This document shows, one piece after another, positions 1-7,048 of a stretch of DNA of 16,172 nt; position 1 is the first letter of the stretch, and every line of letters begins with the position of its first letter. The stretch covers positions 1-16,172 of the forward strand of contig JAVXTH010000032.1 in NCBI GenBank assembly GCA_036642795.1, in the 5' to 3' direction. Made by a program: the position numbers and the translations under genes. This DNA comes from JAVXTH01 sp036642795. GTDB lineage: Bacteria > Bacillota_I > Bacilli_A > Erysipelotrichales > Erysipelotrichaceae. A model generated the notes under the pieces. The model was not told where the DNA came from and searched no databases. It was given only the letters and a program-made list of their open reading frames with translations.

Positions 1-39
1 AATTACTTAAGCGTAGTTTTGTTTTTTTTATGTGTTTAA
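1..39. other. Left edge, no feature resolved
   Basis: This is AT-rich sequence just downstream of the minus-strand response regulator. There is no convincing terminator hairpin, and no ribosome site with a start codon for a following minus-strand gene. Whether a sensor kinase follows beyond the edge cannot be seen. Confidence 0.5.
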
Positions 40-759
40 TTATTGAATCCTTGTTTCGATAAAGAGATGTTCCATATAAGATTGTCGTACCGAAGTATAG
101 AGCAATCTTGAAATAGGAATCGTCTTTTTAGTAAAGCTGATTAAGCAATTAGATGTTAATTCATTCATATGCCATAGATTTACAATATAAGATCGATGAA
201 CTTTTATGAATTCAGGACGAGCTAACAGTTCTTTTTCATAATCCGATAAAGAAGCAAATACTTCATAGACATTACCATCTACCATATGAAAGAATAAATG
301 CTTGCTGATGACTTCAACAAATTCTAATTTAGAAAAGAGAATGCGAAGGATGGATGCTTTCGTTTTAATTGAGATACCTTCAAAAGACTTATTAATCTCT
401 TCATTAATAAGATCTAAAGCTTTAAAAAATTTATCTTTTTCAATTGGTTTTAATAGATAATCTCTTGCATGAACCGAATAACTATCGATTGCAAAATCAG
501 GGGAAGAGGTAAGAAACATAATTTTCACATTTGAGTCAAACATGCGGATCTCTTTCGCTACCTGAATGCCATTAAAACCAGGCATGATAATATCGAGTAA
601 GAGTAGGTCATATTGATTTCGCATATCTTCTAAAAGTTCAGTTGCACATTTATATACCTTATATTTTAAATTTACATTATTACGAATTCGGTAATCATTT
701 AATAAGGCTGATATATGGGCAATTTCGAGAGGATCATCATCGCAAATAGCAATTATCAT
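40..759 (-). CDS. LytTR-family response regulator (AgrA/ComE/LytR type)
   Basis: This 239-aa cytoplasmic transcription factor has an N-terminal receiver and a C-terminal LytTR DNA-binding domain. The receiver (about residues 1–120) shows the acidic pocket D7-D8-D9, the phosphoacceptor D56 in LLLLDIIMPG, T84, and K104 in LLKP. The C-terminal part (about 130–235) has the LytTR pattern with 'PEFIKVHRSYIVNL'. The start is supported by an AGGAGG site eight bases upstream of the ATG on the minus strand. Such regulators normally answer to a membrane histidine kinase, often a peptide sensor. None is in the window; it may lie past the left edge or be unlinked. The regulator is divergent from a bactofilin gene, and the space between them holds a direct repeat of the kind LytTR proteins bind, so it may control that gene, itself, or both. 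Family is certain; target is inferred. Confidence 0.93.
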   Translation of the reverse strand: MIIAICDDDPLEIAHISALLNDYRIRNNVNLKYKVYKCATELLEDMRNQYDLLLLDIIMPGFNGIQVAKEIRMFDSNVKIMFLTSSPDFAIDSYSVHARDYLLKPIEKDKFFKALDLINEEINKSFEGISIKTKASILRILFSKLEFVEVISKHLFFHMVDGNVYEVFASLSDYEKELLARPEFIKVHRSYIVNLWHMNELTSNCLISFTKKTIPISRLLYTSVRQSYMEHLFIETRIQ

Positions 760-790
760 AAAAGTGCCTCCTGTCGTTTATTGTCACTAA

Positions 791-821
791 ATTATATCAT
801 AAAATTGAGTTTCTTTGTAAA
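791..821 (-). promoter_or_regulatory. Probable promoter of the LytTR regulator
   Basis: Read on the minus strand, there is a perfect extended -10, TGATATAAT (hexamer at 791–796). A TTTACA-like -35 lies at 816–821. The 19-base spacer is long, but the TG extension compensates. The position is suitable for the gene starting at 759. Confidence 0.6.
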
Positions 822-837
822 GTATAGTTGTAAAATG

Positions 838-874
838 ACATTTTAGGTCGTGTCTACCTACATTTAAGGTCATG
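838..874 (+). promoter_or_regulatory. Tandem direct repeat, candidate LytTR operator
   Basis: ACATTTTAGGTCGTG (838–852) and ACATTTAAGGTCATG (860–874) agree at 13 of 15 positions. They start 22 bp apart, two helical turns. The first nine bases of each closely resemble the AgrA/ComE-type half-site (ACAnTTnAG), here separated by 13 bp. They lie between divergent genes, one of which encodes a LytTR regulator. On the plus strand they end 31 bp before an extended -10. Confidence 0.6.
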
Positions 875-896
875 ATTAAAAAAAAGTAAGATATAT

Positions 897-905
897 TGTT
901 AAAAT
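897..905 (+). promoter_or_regulatory. Extended -10 promoter for the bactofilin gene
   Basis: TGTTAAAAT is an extended -10 (TGn plus TAAAAT at 900–905). No good -35 sits 16–18 bases upstream, which fits activation from the upstream direct repeat. The predicted 5' leader of about 75 nt includes a six-base-pair hairpin, CTAGCT/AGCTAG (910–927). Confidence 0.5.
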
Positions 906-986
906 ATGACTAGCTTTGAAGAGCTAGTAATATCTAGTTTAGTAGATAAAAGGGAATGATTTAAATTGAAAAGGAGGATTTAAAAA

Positions 987-1670
987 ATGGATAATTTAAA
1001 GAAGAAACAAAACGAGAAAATGCAGAAATCGGTTAAAAGTAAATTTATGGAATTTGCAGAAATGACAGGGTTTGCTAAAAAACAAGAAGAACAGGAAATT
1101 ACATTGGAAGATGTACAATCACTTTTCCCAGATTTAAAAAAGGAAGAAGAGGCTGAATCATGTTCTTTAGAAGCGAAAGATACTTCCGTAGTTGAAGAAA
1201 TAAAAGAAGTAATTCCAGAAGCTACCGTATTCTCTCAAAGTGTAAGATGTGAAGGTACCTTTAATACGGATGGTGACTTAAAATGTCTTGGGGAAATTAA
1301 AGGCGATATCTACGCAAAAGGAATAATTGAACTTCTTGGTAAACAAAATGGTAATGTAAAGGGTAAAAAAATCATCATCCAAGGTGCGGATATAAAAGGT
1401 AATGTGACAGCGAATGATAGCATTGCTATTGATAATGAAACGATTATTGAAGGTGATGTAGTTGCAAATAGTATTGAGTTGGATGGAAAGGTTACTGGAC
1501 TTGTTCATGCCGAAGGCTTGGTTTACTTGCATAAAAATGCAATCTTGAATGGTGACATTCAAGCAGGCTCAATTTCAATTGATGAAGGAGCTCAAATTTT
1601 CGGTCAAATTACAATGAAAAACAATCATATTATAAAAACTCCAGATAATTATATGAATCAAAATTATTAA
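987..1670 (+). CDS. Bactofilin-family polymer-forming cytoskeletal protein
   Basis: The protein has 227 residues. Residues 1–75 are charged and Lys/Glu-rich, with no signal peptide. Residues about 80–210 form the bactofilin (DUF583) beta-helix, visible as repeating short turns: 'VRCEGTFNTDGDLKCLGEI', 'GNVKGKKIIIQGADIKGNV', 'IEGDVVANSIELDGKV', 'LNGDIQAGSISIDEGAQIFG'. Bactofilins self-assemble without nucleotide into filaments that scaffold envelope, shape or polarity functions. The long N-terminal extension is probably a membrane- or partner-binding tail. An AAGGAGG site nine bases before the ATG fixes the start, and a terminator follows directly, so the gene is probably monocistronic. Its upstream region carries a candidate LytTR operator, an unusual control for a cytoskeletal gene. 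Family call is strong; cellular role is unknown. Confidence 0.9.
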   Translation: MDNLKKKQNEKMQKSVKSKFMEFAEMTGFAKKQEEQEITLEDVQSLFPDLKKEEEAESCSLEAKDTSVVEEIKEVIPEATVFSQSVRCEGTFNTDGDLKCLGEIKGDIYAKGIIELLGKQNGNVKGKKIIIQGADIKGNVTANDSIAIDNETIIEGDVVANSIELDGKVTGLVHAEGLVYLHKNAILNGDIQAGSISIDEGAQIFGQITMKNNHIIKTPDNYMNQNY

Positions 1671-1684
1671 GCATCATAATTAGG

Positions 1685-1718
1685 AAGGTATTAACTGTAA
1701 ATGTTAGTGCCTTTTTTT
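1685..1718 (+). terminator. Intrinsic terminator after the bactofilin gene
   Basis: An 11-bp stem (1685–1695 with 1703–1713, two G-U pairs) with a seven-base loop is followed by a run of T. It separates the bactofilin gene from pth. Confidence 0.85.
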
Positions 1719-1734
1719 AATTTAATAAAAATAA

Positions 1735-1764
1735 TTTTTCCTTTTCGATTGGTTAGGGTATAAT
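1735..1764 (+). promoter_or_regulatory. Vegetative promoter of pth–mfd
   Basis: A perfect TATAAT lies at 1759–1764. The -35 region at 1735–1741 is only a weak T-rich element. The start of the pth transcript would fall near 1771, leaving a short leader. Confidence 0.55.
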
Positions 1765-1791
1765 AATAAGGCAATAGATGAGGTGAAGTGT

Positions 1792-2352
1792 ATGAAATTA
1801 ATCATTGGCTTAGGTAATCCAGGAAAAGAATATGAGAAAACAAGGCATAATACAGGCTTTGTTGTTTTAGATGCCGTTGCTAAAGAATTAAATATAGAAG
1901 TAAATCAAAAGAAGTTTAAAGCACTAATTGGGGTAGGCAATGTTAAAGGTGAAAAGATTATTCTGATGAAACCACAAACTTATATGAATTTATCTGGAGA
2001 AGCTCTTAGTCTAGCAATTAAATTCTACCAAATTGATATCAATGATCTTTTGATTATTTATGATGATTTAGATTTACCAGTTGGTAAAATAAGATTACGA
2101 GAAGAAGGTAGTGCAGGTGGGCAAAATGGGATAAAGAGTATTATTGCTCATTTACATAGTCAATCCTTTAAAAGAATCAGAGTTGGTATCGATCATAATA
2201 AAATGATTCCAACCGCAGATTATGTTTTAGGAAAACTCAAAAAAGATGAATTAGAAGCGTATCAAGAAGCGATTCTTAAAGCACGTGATGCTGCCATTGC
2301 TTTTATCAGTAAGCCTTTTAGCGATGTCATGAGTATTTATAATCGAAAGTAG
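1792..2352 (+). CDS. pth: Peptidyl-tRNA hydrolase
   Basis: Pth cleaves the ester bond between peptide and tRNA in peptidyl-tRNAs that fall off stalled ribosomes, recycling tRNA in the cytoplasm. The 186-aa product has the usual family length. Visible active-site residues, numbered from the chosen ATG, are N9 in GLGNPG, H19 in TRHNTGF, N66 in QTYMNLSGE, D91 in YDDLDLPVG and N112 in GGQNGIKS. The start is placed at 1792 because GAGGTG at 1779–1784 sits seven bases upstream; an in-frame GTG at 1783 overlaps that site and is rejected. mfd begins five bases after the stop codon, so the two are one operon. In Bacillus the same gene (spoVC) precedes fin and mfd; fin is absent here. Confidence 0.97.
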   Translation: MKLIIGLGNPGKEYEKTRHNTGFVVLDAVAKELNIEVNQKKFKALIGVGNVKGEKIILMKPQTYMNLSGEALSLAIKFYQIDINDLLIIYDDLDLPVGKIRLREEGSAGGQNGIKSIIAHLHSQSFKRIRVGIDHNKMIPTADYVLGKLKKDELEAYQEAILKARDAAIAFISKPFSDVMSIYNRK

Positions 2353-2357
2353 GTAGA

Positions 2358-5300
2358 ATGAATACTTTATTAAATATCATAAAAAACAATCCGGCAATTG
2401 ATAGTTTAGCGAAACATGAACAAAGATTAGGCAATCTTTCCTTAACCGAAGAAGCTTTGTTGTTAGCTGGTTTATTTCAAAGAGATAAACAAAATATCGT
2501 TGTCGTGAAGAATAATTTATATACAGCACAAAAACTCTTTCAAAGATTACAAAGTTTATCGAAAGATGTGCTTCTTTTCGCAATGGAAGATTCTTTAAGA
2601 GTAGAATCAATAGCTGCATCACCAGAAAGTAAAGCTTCGCAGTTAGAAACCATGTCGATGTTATTAGCGGATGATAAAAAAATAATTGTGACGCATACAG
2701 GGGCATTGCTTCATTATTTAGCGAATCCAAACGTATTTAAGGAGCATATCATTCATTTAGTAAGTGGGGAAGAATTTGGTTATGATTACTTAAAACGGTT
2801 GTTATTTGAATCTGGTTATCATCATGTAGCAAGGGTGGACCAACCTTTATGTTTCGCAACTCGTGGTGGAATTATTGATGTTTATTCGATTAATAATAAT
2901 CATCCGATTCGCATTGAATTCTTTGATAATGAAATTGATAGTATTCGAAGCTTTGATATTTCTACGCAGCGTACGTTAGAAGTATTGAAAACTTGTAATA
3001 TCGTAGCAGCAAGTGATTTATTATTCAGTGATCAAGAATTGGGCGAGATTGTTGAAAAAGCAAATACAGCTTTAATGAAAACGACAAAGCAAGAATCATG
3101 TAAATTAAGTGATATTATTAATAAAGAATTAGATGATTTATGTAATCATAATATGGATCCATCTTTATATAAATACTTTGCTTATTTGAATCACACATTT
3201 AGTATCTTAGATTATATTGAGGATCCACTTGTTTTAATATCAAGTGAGGAAGAAGTTAGAGATAGCTGTAAACATATTCAAGAAGAAACGATTGCTTATA
3301 TACAAGAACTTGTTCAAGAATCGATGGCATTACCAAAATATTCTTTATTTCATGATTTTGATCAAGTGATTGAACCTTATTCGGTAATTAAAATTGGTTT
3401 ATTTGTTAATCATCAACATCCTTTAACTTCAGGGATTGTTGCTTTAAATGCGTTTGATTTAAAGTTAAGTAAAACAATGGAGTATATTTTAAATAATAAA
3501 AAAGATACAAAGCTTGTTTTTGCGTTGGCAAAAAAAGAAAAGACAATCGTTGAAGAGTATTTAAAAGACCATGAGATTCAATATCAAATAATTAAGGAAG
3601 AAACACCATTGGAAGCAGAGATATCAATATTAGAAAAAGAATTAGTGGAAGGATTTTCTTGTACCTTAGAAAAGATTGATGTTTATAGTGGAAAAGAATT
3701 ATTTAATACGACACCAAAGTTATCTCGTTATGCGAATAAGTTTAAAGAAGCAGAAGTATTACATAATTATATGGAACTTGAAATTGGTGATTTTATTGTT
3801 CATCAGCAACATGGAATTGGTAAGTATTTAGGTATCGTTAATAAAGAGATGGATGGCGTCCATAAAGATTTCTTAAATATTGCTTATAAAGGCAATGATA
3901 TTTTATTAGTTCCATTGGAACATTTCCGATTGATTAGAAAGTTTCTTTCAAAAGAAGGAGCAACTCCTAAGCTTAATAAATTAGGTGGGAATGAATGGGA
4001 AAAGACGAAGGAACGAATCAGTGCGAATATTAAAGAGTTGGCAGATCGTTTGGTTAAATTGTATGCGATAAGAGAAGATCATATCGGATATGCTTTTTCT
4101 AAAGATACGCCATTTCAAAAAGAATTTGATGATGATTTTGAATTTGAATTAACACCAGATCAAGAACGTGCCATTAAAGAAGTAAAAGCTGATATGGAAA
4201 TGAATAAACCAATGGATCGTTTGTTATGTGGTGATGTTGGTTTTGGTAAGACAGAAGTAGCAATGCGTGCTGCTTTTAAGGCAGTTATTGATAATAAGCA
4301 AGTTGCCTTTCTTTGTCCAACTACTATTTTGTCCTTACAGCACTATAAAACGTTTGTAAGAAGAATGGCAAACTTTCCCATCCATATAGAAGTAATCAAT
4401 CGTTTCATTGCTCCTGCGAAGCAGAAACAGATATTGAAGGAATGTAAAGAAGGTAAAATAGATATTTTAATTGGAACTCATCGTTTGTTATCAAAAGATG
4501 TAAAGTTCGCTGATTTAGGTTTTTTAGTTATTGATGAAGAACAACGTTTTGGGGTAGAACATAAAGAAAAGATAAAAGAATTAAAACATAGTGTAGATGT
4601 CTTATCTTTAAGTGCAACACCAATTCCTAGAACCTTACAAATGTCATTGATTGGCATTCGTTCTTTATCCCAGTTGGATACGCCACCACAAAATCGAATG
4701 CCAGTACAAACATATGTAATTGAAAAGAACTTAAGTATTATCAAAGAGATCATGCAAAGAGAATTATCGAGAAATGGTCAAGTCTTTTATTTGTTTAATA
4801 ACGTCAAAGAGATATATAATGTCGCAACACGCTTAAGAAAGATGTTACCAGATGCTAGAATTGGTGTAGCTCATGGACAGATGAGTCGTGAAGAAATTGA
4901 AGATGTAATGATGAAATTCACTAATAATGAATATCAAATACTTGTATGTACAACAATTATTGAAACCGGGATTGATATTCCAAATGCGAATACGATTCTG
5001 ATTGAAAATGCCGATCGATTTGGTTTATCGCAACTTTACCAGATTAAAGGAAGAGTAGGACGAAGTGATCGTCTTGCTTATGCTTATTTAATGTATTCTC
5101 CGCAGAAAACATTAAGTGAACTTGCGACAAAGCGTTTAAAATCAATTAAGGAATTTACGCAATTGGGAAGTGGTTATAAAATTGCCATGCGAGATCTTAC
5201 GATTCGTGGAGCTGGTGATATGTTAGGACCTCAACAAGCAGGCTTTATCGATACGATTGGTATTGATATGTACATTGAGATGTTAAATGATGCCATCAAG

Positions 5301-5786
5301 GAAACACAGGGAATTGTGAAAGAACCTGAAGTGATCATGAAAAAGGCAAATACTAAGTTAGATGCTTATATACCACAGAGTTTTGCTCCTCAAGATTATG
5401 AAAAGATTACGTTATATCAAAGAATTGATCGCATTCAAAGCAAACAAGCTTTATTTGATATGATGGAAGAAATTAAAGATAATTATGGTCGACTTCCAAA
5501 AGGGGTTCAGATGTTATTTGAAAAGAAACGCTTGGATTTACTCGTAAATGAAGAGTGTTTGGATGATTTTAAAGAAGGCACACAAGAAGTTGAGTTAATC
5601 TTTACAGAAACTTGGTCCGATTCAGTGGATGGAGTTAAATTATTTGAGATGATTACAACGATATCAAAAGATATTAAAATTCGCTATGTTAAGAAACAAA
5701 TTCGAATGAAAATTCCTAAAACAAAGAATTGGTTAGCGATTGTTATTGAAATATTAGAACAAGTAAAGACGTTTTCACTTGATTAA
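2358..5786 (+). CDS. mfd: Transcription-repair coupling factor
   Basis: Mfd is a DNA translocase that pushes stalled RNA polymerase off damaged template and recruits UvrA for nucleotide excision repair. The 1142-aa length is typical. Domains in order are: the UvrB-like module (about 1–220, with 'ATRGGIIDVY'); the RNA-polymerase-interacting domain from about residue 473 ('GDFIVHQQHGIGKYLG'); the helicase motor with Walker A GDVGFGKTE (about 625), the DEEQ box in VIDEEQRFG (about 725), SATPIPRTL, and motif VI QIKGRVGRSDR (about 900); the translocation motif around 'RGAGDMLGPQQAG' (about 950); and the C-terminal regulatory domain. The ribosome site (AGGTAG at 2351–2356) overlaps the pth stop codon and lies very close to the ATG, suggesting translational coupling. 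All key motifs are intact. Confidence 0.98.
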   Translation: MNTLLNIIKNNPAIDSLAKHEQRLGNLSLTEEALLLAGLFQRDKQNIVVVKNNLYTAQKLFQRLQSLSKDVLLFAMEDSLRVESIAASPESKASQLETMSMLLADDKKIIVTHTGALLHYLANPNVFKEHIIHLVSGEEFGYDYLKRLLFESGYHHVARVDQPLCFATRGGIIDVYSINNNHPIRIEFFDNEIDSIRSFDISTQRTLEVLKTCNIVAASDLLFSDQELGEIVEKANTALMKTTKQESCKLSDIINKELDDLCNHNMDPSLYKYFAYLNHTFSILDYIEDPLVLISSEEEVRDSCKHIQEETIAYIQELVQESMALPKYSLFHDFDQVIEPYSVIKIGLFVNHQHPLTSGIVALNAFDLKLSKTMEYILNNKKDTKLVFALAKKEKTIVEEYLKDHEIQYQIIKEETPLEAEISILEKELVEGFSCTLEKIDVYSGKELFNTTPKLSRYANKFKEAEVLHNYMELEIGDFIVHQQHGIGKYLGIVNKEMDGVHKDFLNIAYKGNDILLVPLEHFRLIRKFLSKEGATPKLNKLGGNEWEKTKERISANIKELADRLVKLYAIREDHIGYAFSKDTPFQKEFDDDFEFELTPDQERAIKEVKADMEMNKPMDRLLCGDVGFGKTEVAMRAAFKAVIDNKQVAFLCPTTILSLQHYKTFVRRMANFPIHIEVINRFIAPAKQKQILKECKEGKIDILIGTHRLLSKDVKFADLGFLVIDEEQRFGVEHKEKIKELKHSVDVLSLSATPIPRTLQMSLIGIRSLSQLDTPPQNRMPVQTYVIEKNLSIIKEIMQRELSRNGQVFYLFNNVKEIYNVATRLRKMLPDARIGVAHGQMSREEIEDVMMKFTNNEYQILVCTTIIETGIDIPNANTILIENADRFGLSQLYQIKGRVGRSDRLAYAYLMYSPQKTLSELATKRLKSIKEFTQLGSGYKIAMRDLTIRGAGDMLGPQQAGFIDTIGIDMYIEMLNDAIKETQGIVKEPEVIMKKANTKLDAYIPQSFAPQDYEKITLYQRIDRIQSKQALFDMMEEIKDNYGRLPKGVQMLFEKKRLDLLVNEECLDDFKEGTQEVELIFTETWSDSVDGVKLFEMITTISKDIKIRYVKKQIRMKIPKTKNWLAIVIEILEQVKTFSLD

Positions 5787-5800
5787 GCGAAAACGTTTTT
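5769..5800 (+). terminator. Terminator-like hairpin at the end of mfd
   Basis: ACGTTTTC pairs with GAAAACGT, and CTT with AAG, around one A/C mismatch (5769–5780 with 5785–5796). The loop is four bases and five T residues follow. The hairpin overlaps the mfd stop codon. The T run is short, so termination may be partial. Confidence 0.6.
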
Positions 5801-5806
5801 AAGTGA

Positions 5807-5835
5807 GTATAATATTAAAACATTTTCCCATACTA
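5807..5835 (+). promoter_or_regulatory. Forespore (sigma-G-type) promoter of spoVT
   Basis: GTATA (5807–5811), a 17-base spacer and CATACTA (5829–5835) fit the Bacillus sigma-G pattern (GHATR, about 17–18, CATWHTA). The -10 element lies in a perfect short inverted repeat, CCATA-C-TATGG (5828–5838). B. subtilis spoVT is known to be sigma-G-dependent and autorepressed, which supports the reading. An overlapping vegetative-looking TATAAT (5808–5813) lacks a -35. Confidence 0.65.
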
Positions 5836-5859
5836 TGGATAGCTAAGGAGAGTGTTACG

Positions 5860-6354
5860 ATGAAATCAACCGGTATTGTAAGACGTCTTGATGATTTAGG
5901 ACGTTTGGTAATTCCCAAAGAAATAAGAAAACAATTTCGTTTAAAAGAAGGCGATTCAATCGAGTTTTATATTGATCAAGATAAGATTATTATTCAAAAA
6001 TTTGATTTGTTATCACGTTATGAAGAGGAAATAAAAATAATGTGTGAAACACTACAAAGCATGTATCAAAACAGTGTTGTATATATTCAAGATGATGTGA
6101 TTAGTAATCATAATCTATCGATTCGTGATTTGTTTATGAAAAGAGCGAAAGTACATCGAATGACAACCTTTGATCAAGAAGCAATCTATAATGAACAAAA
6201 AACTTTATTTAGTGGTTGTCTTTATCCGGTGATTGCCAATGGTGATTGGTATGGAAGCTTTATTGTGATCTTTGATCAACGCATTATGAAGCTGGAAGAA
6301 TTAAGTGCGCTCGAAGCCTTTACGAAAGTTTTATCTCGCCAACAAGAACAATAA
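5860..6354 (+). CDS. spoVT: Stage V sporulation regulator SpoVT (AbrB-type)
   Basis: SpoVT is a forespore DNA-binding protein that adjusts sigma-G-dependent genes during late sporulation. The 164-aa protein opens with the AbrB swapped-hairpin domain 'STGIVRRLDDLGRLVIPKEI', very close to Bacillus SpoVT (178 aa). It continues with a GAF-like C-terminal domain that ends 'LSRQQEQ', like the Bacillus 'LARQMEQ'. The GAF part is about 14 residues shorter than in Bacillus. ATG 5860 is chosen because AAGGAG (5845–5850) precedes it and the AbrB fold starts there; an in-frame ATG at 5803 would add 19 unrelated residues and would overlap the promoter. A hairpin separates it from mfd, and rqcP follows after 29 bases. 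Confidence 0.93.
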   Translation: MKSTGIVRRLDDLGRLVIPKEIRKQFRLKEGDSIEFYIDQDKIIIQKFDLLSRYEEEIKIMCETLQSMYQNSVVYIQDDVISNHNLSIRDLFMKRAKVHRMTTFDQEAIYNEQKTLFSGCLYPVIANGDWYGSFIVIFDQRIMKLEELSALEAFTKVLSRQQEQ

Positions 6355-6383
6355 ATGATAAACTAAATACATGAGGTGAGATC

Positions 6384-6656
6384 ATGCGATTAGATAAATA
6401 TTTAAAAGTATCAAGAATTTTAAAGCGTCGAACATTATCAAAAGAACTAGCGGATGCTCATCGAGTTTTCATTAACGATCGTTTAGCTAAACCAAGTAGC
6501 GATGTGGAACTTGGTGATGTAATCAAAGTCATCTTTGGCAATCGTGAAATAACGGTACGGGTTACAATGATTCAAAAGCAAGTGAGTAAAGCAGAAGCAG
6601 GAACAATGTTTGAGATCATAGATGAAAAATATATTGAATTATCAAAACCAGAATGA
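6384..6656 (+). CDS. rqcP: S4-domain ribosome quality control factor RqcP (YabO)
   Basis: This 90-aa RNA-binding protein of the S4 fold begins 'MRLDKYLKVSRILKRRTLSK', the hallmark of RqcP/Hsp15-like proteins. In Bacillus, RqcP binds stalled 50S subunits and helps RqcH add alanine tails to nascent chains. The S4 domain covers about residues 1–60. GAGGTGA stands a few bases before the ATG. It lies between spoVT and yabP, as in Bacillus, where it is also called yabO. It probably shares transcripts with spoVT, and perhaps with mfd by readthrough. A strong terminator overlaps its end. With pth nearby, the locus holds two factors that deal with stalled ribosomes. Confidence 0.92.
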   Translation: MRLDKYLKVSRILKRRTLSKELADAHRVFINDRLAKPSSDVELGDVIKVIFGNREITVRVTMIQKQVSKAEAGTMFEIIDEKYIELSKPE

Positions 6657-6679
6657 AGTGATCGTGGATCACTTTTTTT
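6656..6679 (+). terminator. Intrinsic terminator after rqcP
   Basis: AAGTGATC and GATCACTT form a perfect 8-bp stem with a GTG loop (6656–6674), followed by T7. It overlaps the end of rqcP. Confidence 0.88.
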
Positions 6680-6690
6680 ATTTGATAGAT

Positions 6691-6715
6691 AAAAAAAGAC
6701 TTTCAATGAAAGTCT
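6691..6715 (-). terminator. Intrinsic terminator of the zinc-ribbon gene
   Basis: AGACTTTC and GAAAGTCT form an 8-bp stem with a three-base loop (6697–6715). On the minus strand it is followed by a T run (6691–6697 read in reverse). It overlaps the stop codon of the minus-strand gene and faces the rqcP terminator. Confidence 0.85.
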
Positions 6716-6926
6716 AATTGCCAATTAAGAAGTCTAATATATTCCAAGCATCATCACTCTTTTGCTTGTAAAGTTCGGTATATCCACATTGAGTACAAGT
6801 AATTGTCACAAATTTTTTATTCTGCACATCAAATATCATTGAAAAATTACCTCCCGTTGCTTGAAATTGATCACTTTCAAATTGAGTGTTTCCACATTTT
6901 GCACAGATATATTGTTTTTGATCCAT
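6714..6926 (-). CDS. Small zinc-ribbon protein (DUF2082-like)
   Basis: This 70-aa protein has two Cys pairs, C8-x2-C11 in ICAKCGN and C44-x2-C47 in TCTQCGYTE, forming a single zinc ribbon. The core pattern ('ATGGNFSMIFDVQNKKF') matches the family described as nucleic-acid-binding zinc ribbons (DUF2082). Its biochemical role is unknown. An AAAGGAGG site eight bases before the ATG fixes the start. It is transcribed alone, against its neighbours, from its own extended -10 promoter to its own terminator, sitting between rqcP and yabP where Bacillus has no gene. Family recognition is by remembered consensus. Confidence 0.85.
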   Translation of the reverse strand: MDQKQYICAKCGNTQFESDQFQATGGNFSMIFDVQNKKFVTITCTQCGYTELYKQKSDDAWNILDFLIGN

Positions 6927-6947
6927 TTTAAAATCCTCCTTTTAAAA

Positions 6948-6956
6948 ATTATAGCA
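6948..6956 (-). promoter_or_regulatory. Extended -10 promoter of the zinc-ribbon gene
   Basis: On the minus strand the sequence reads TGCTATAAT, a perfect extended -10, about 20 bases upstream of the ATG at 6926. No clear -35 is seen. Confidence 0.6.
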
Positions 6957-6998
6957 TATTATTTAAAATAATATATAAAACTAACAATTTTGTTATTA

Positions 6999-7027
6999 AC
7001 ATAAAGAAATGAAGTTCTTCATATTAT
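6999..7027 (+). promoter_or_regulatory. Possible mother-cell (sigma-E-like) promoter of yabP–yabQ
   Basis: ACATAAA (6999–7005), a 14-base spacer and CATATTAT (7020–7027) resemble the sigma-E pattern (an ATA core, about 14, CATAnnnT). A short inverted repeat, ATGAAG-TT-CTTCAT (7009–7022), overlaps the spacer. The match is imperfect. Confidence 0.4.
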
Positions 7028-7048
7028 AGATTAAAGGACGGTGTAAAT

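Noticed and set aside
910..927. CTAGCT/AGCTAG hairpin as a terminator or riboswitch
   Set aside because: Only six pairs, no T run and no known aptamer core; noted only as a leader hairpin.
906..959. 17-codon frame (MTSFEELV...) in the bactofilin leader
   Set aside because: No ribosome site, and its ATG lies at the -10, before the expected transcript start.
1278..1562. 94-codon open frame antisense to the bactofilin gene
   Set aside because: No ribosome site and no family resemblance; the beta-helix repeats on the other strand explain the sequence.
2377..2730. 117-codon open frame antisense to the start of mfd
   Set aside because: Low-complexity, Leu/Phe-rich translation with no ribosome site; mfd on the plus strand is certain.
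4478..4753. 91-codon open frame antisense to the mfd helicase core
   Set aside because: It lies across conserved helicase motifs and has no independent support.
5808..5813. TATAAT before spoVT as a vegetative promoter
   Set aside because: No matching -35, and it overlaps the -35 of a better sigma-G-type match; low-level vegetative use is not excluded.
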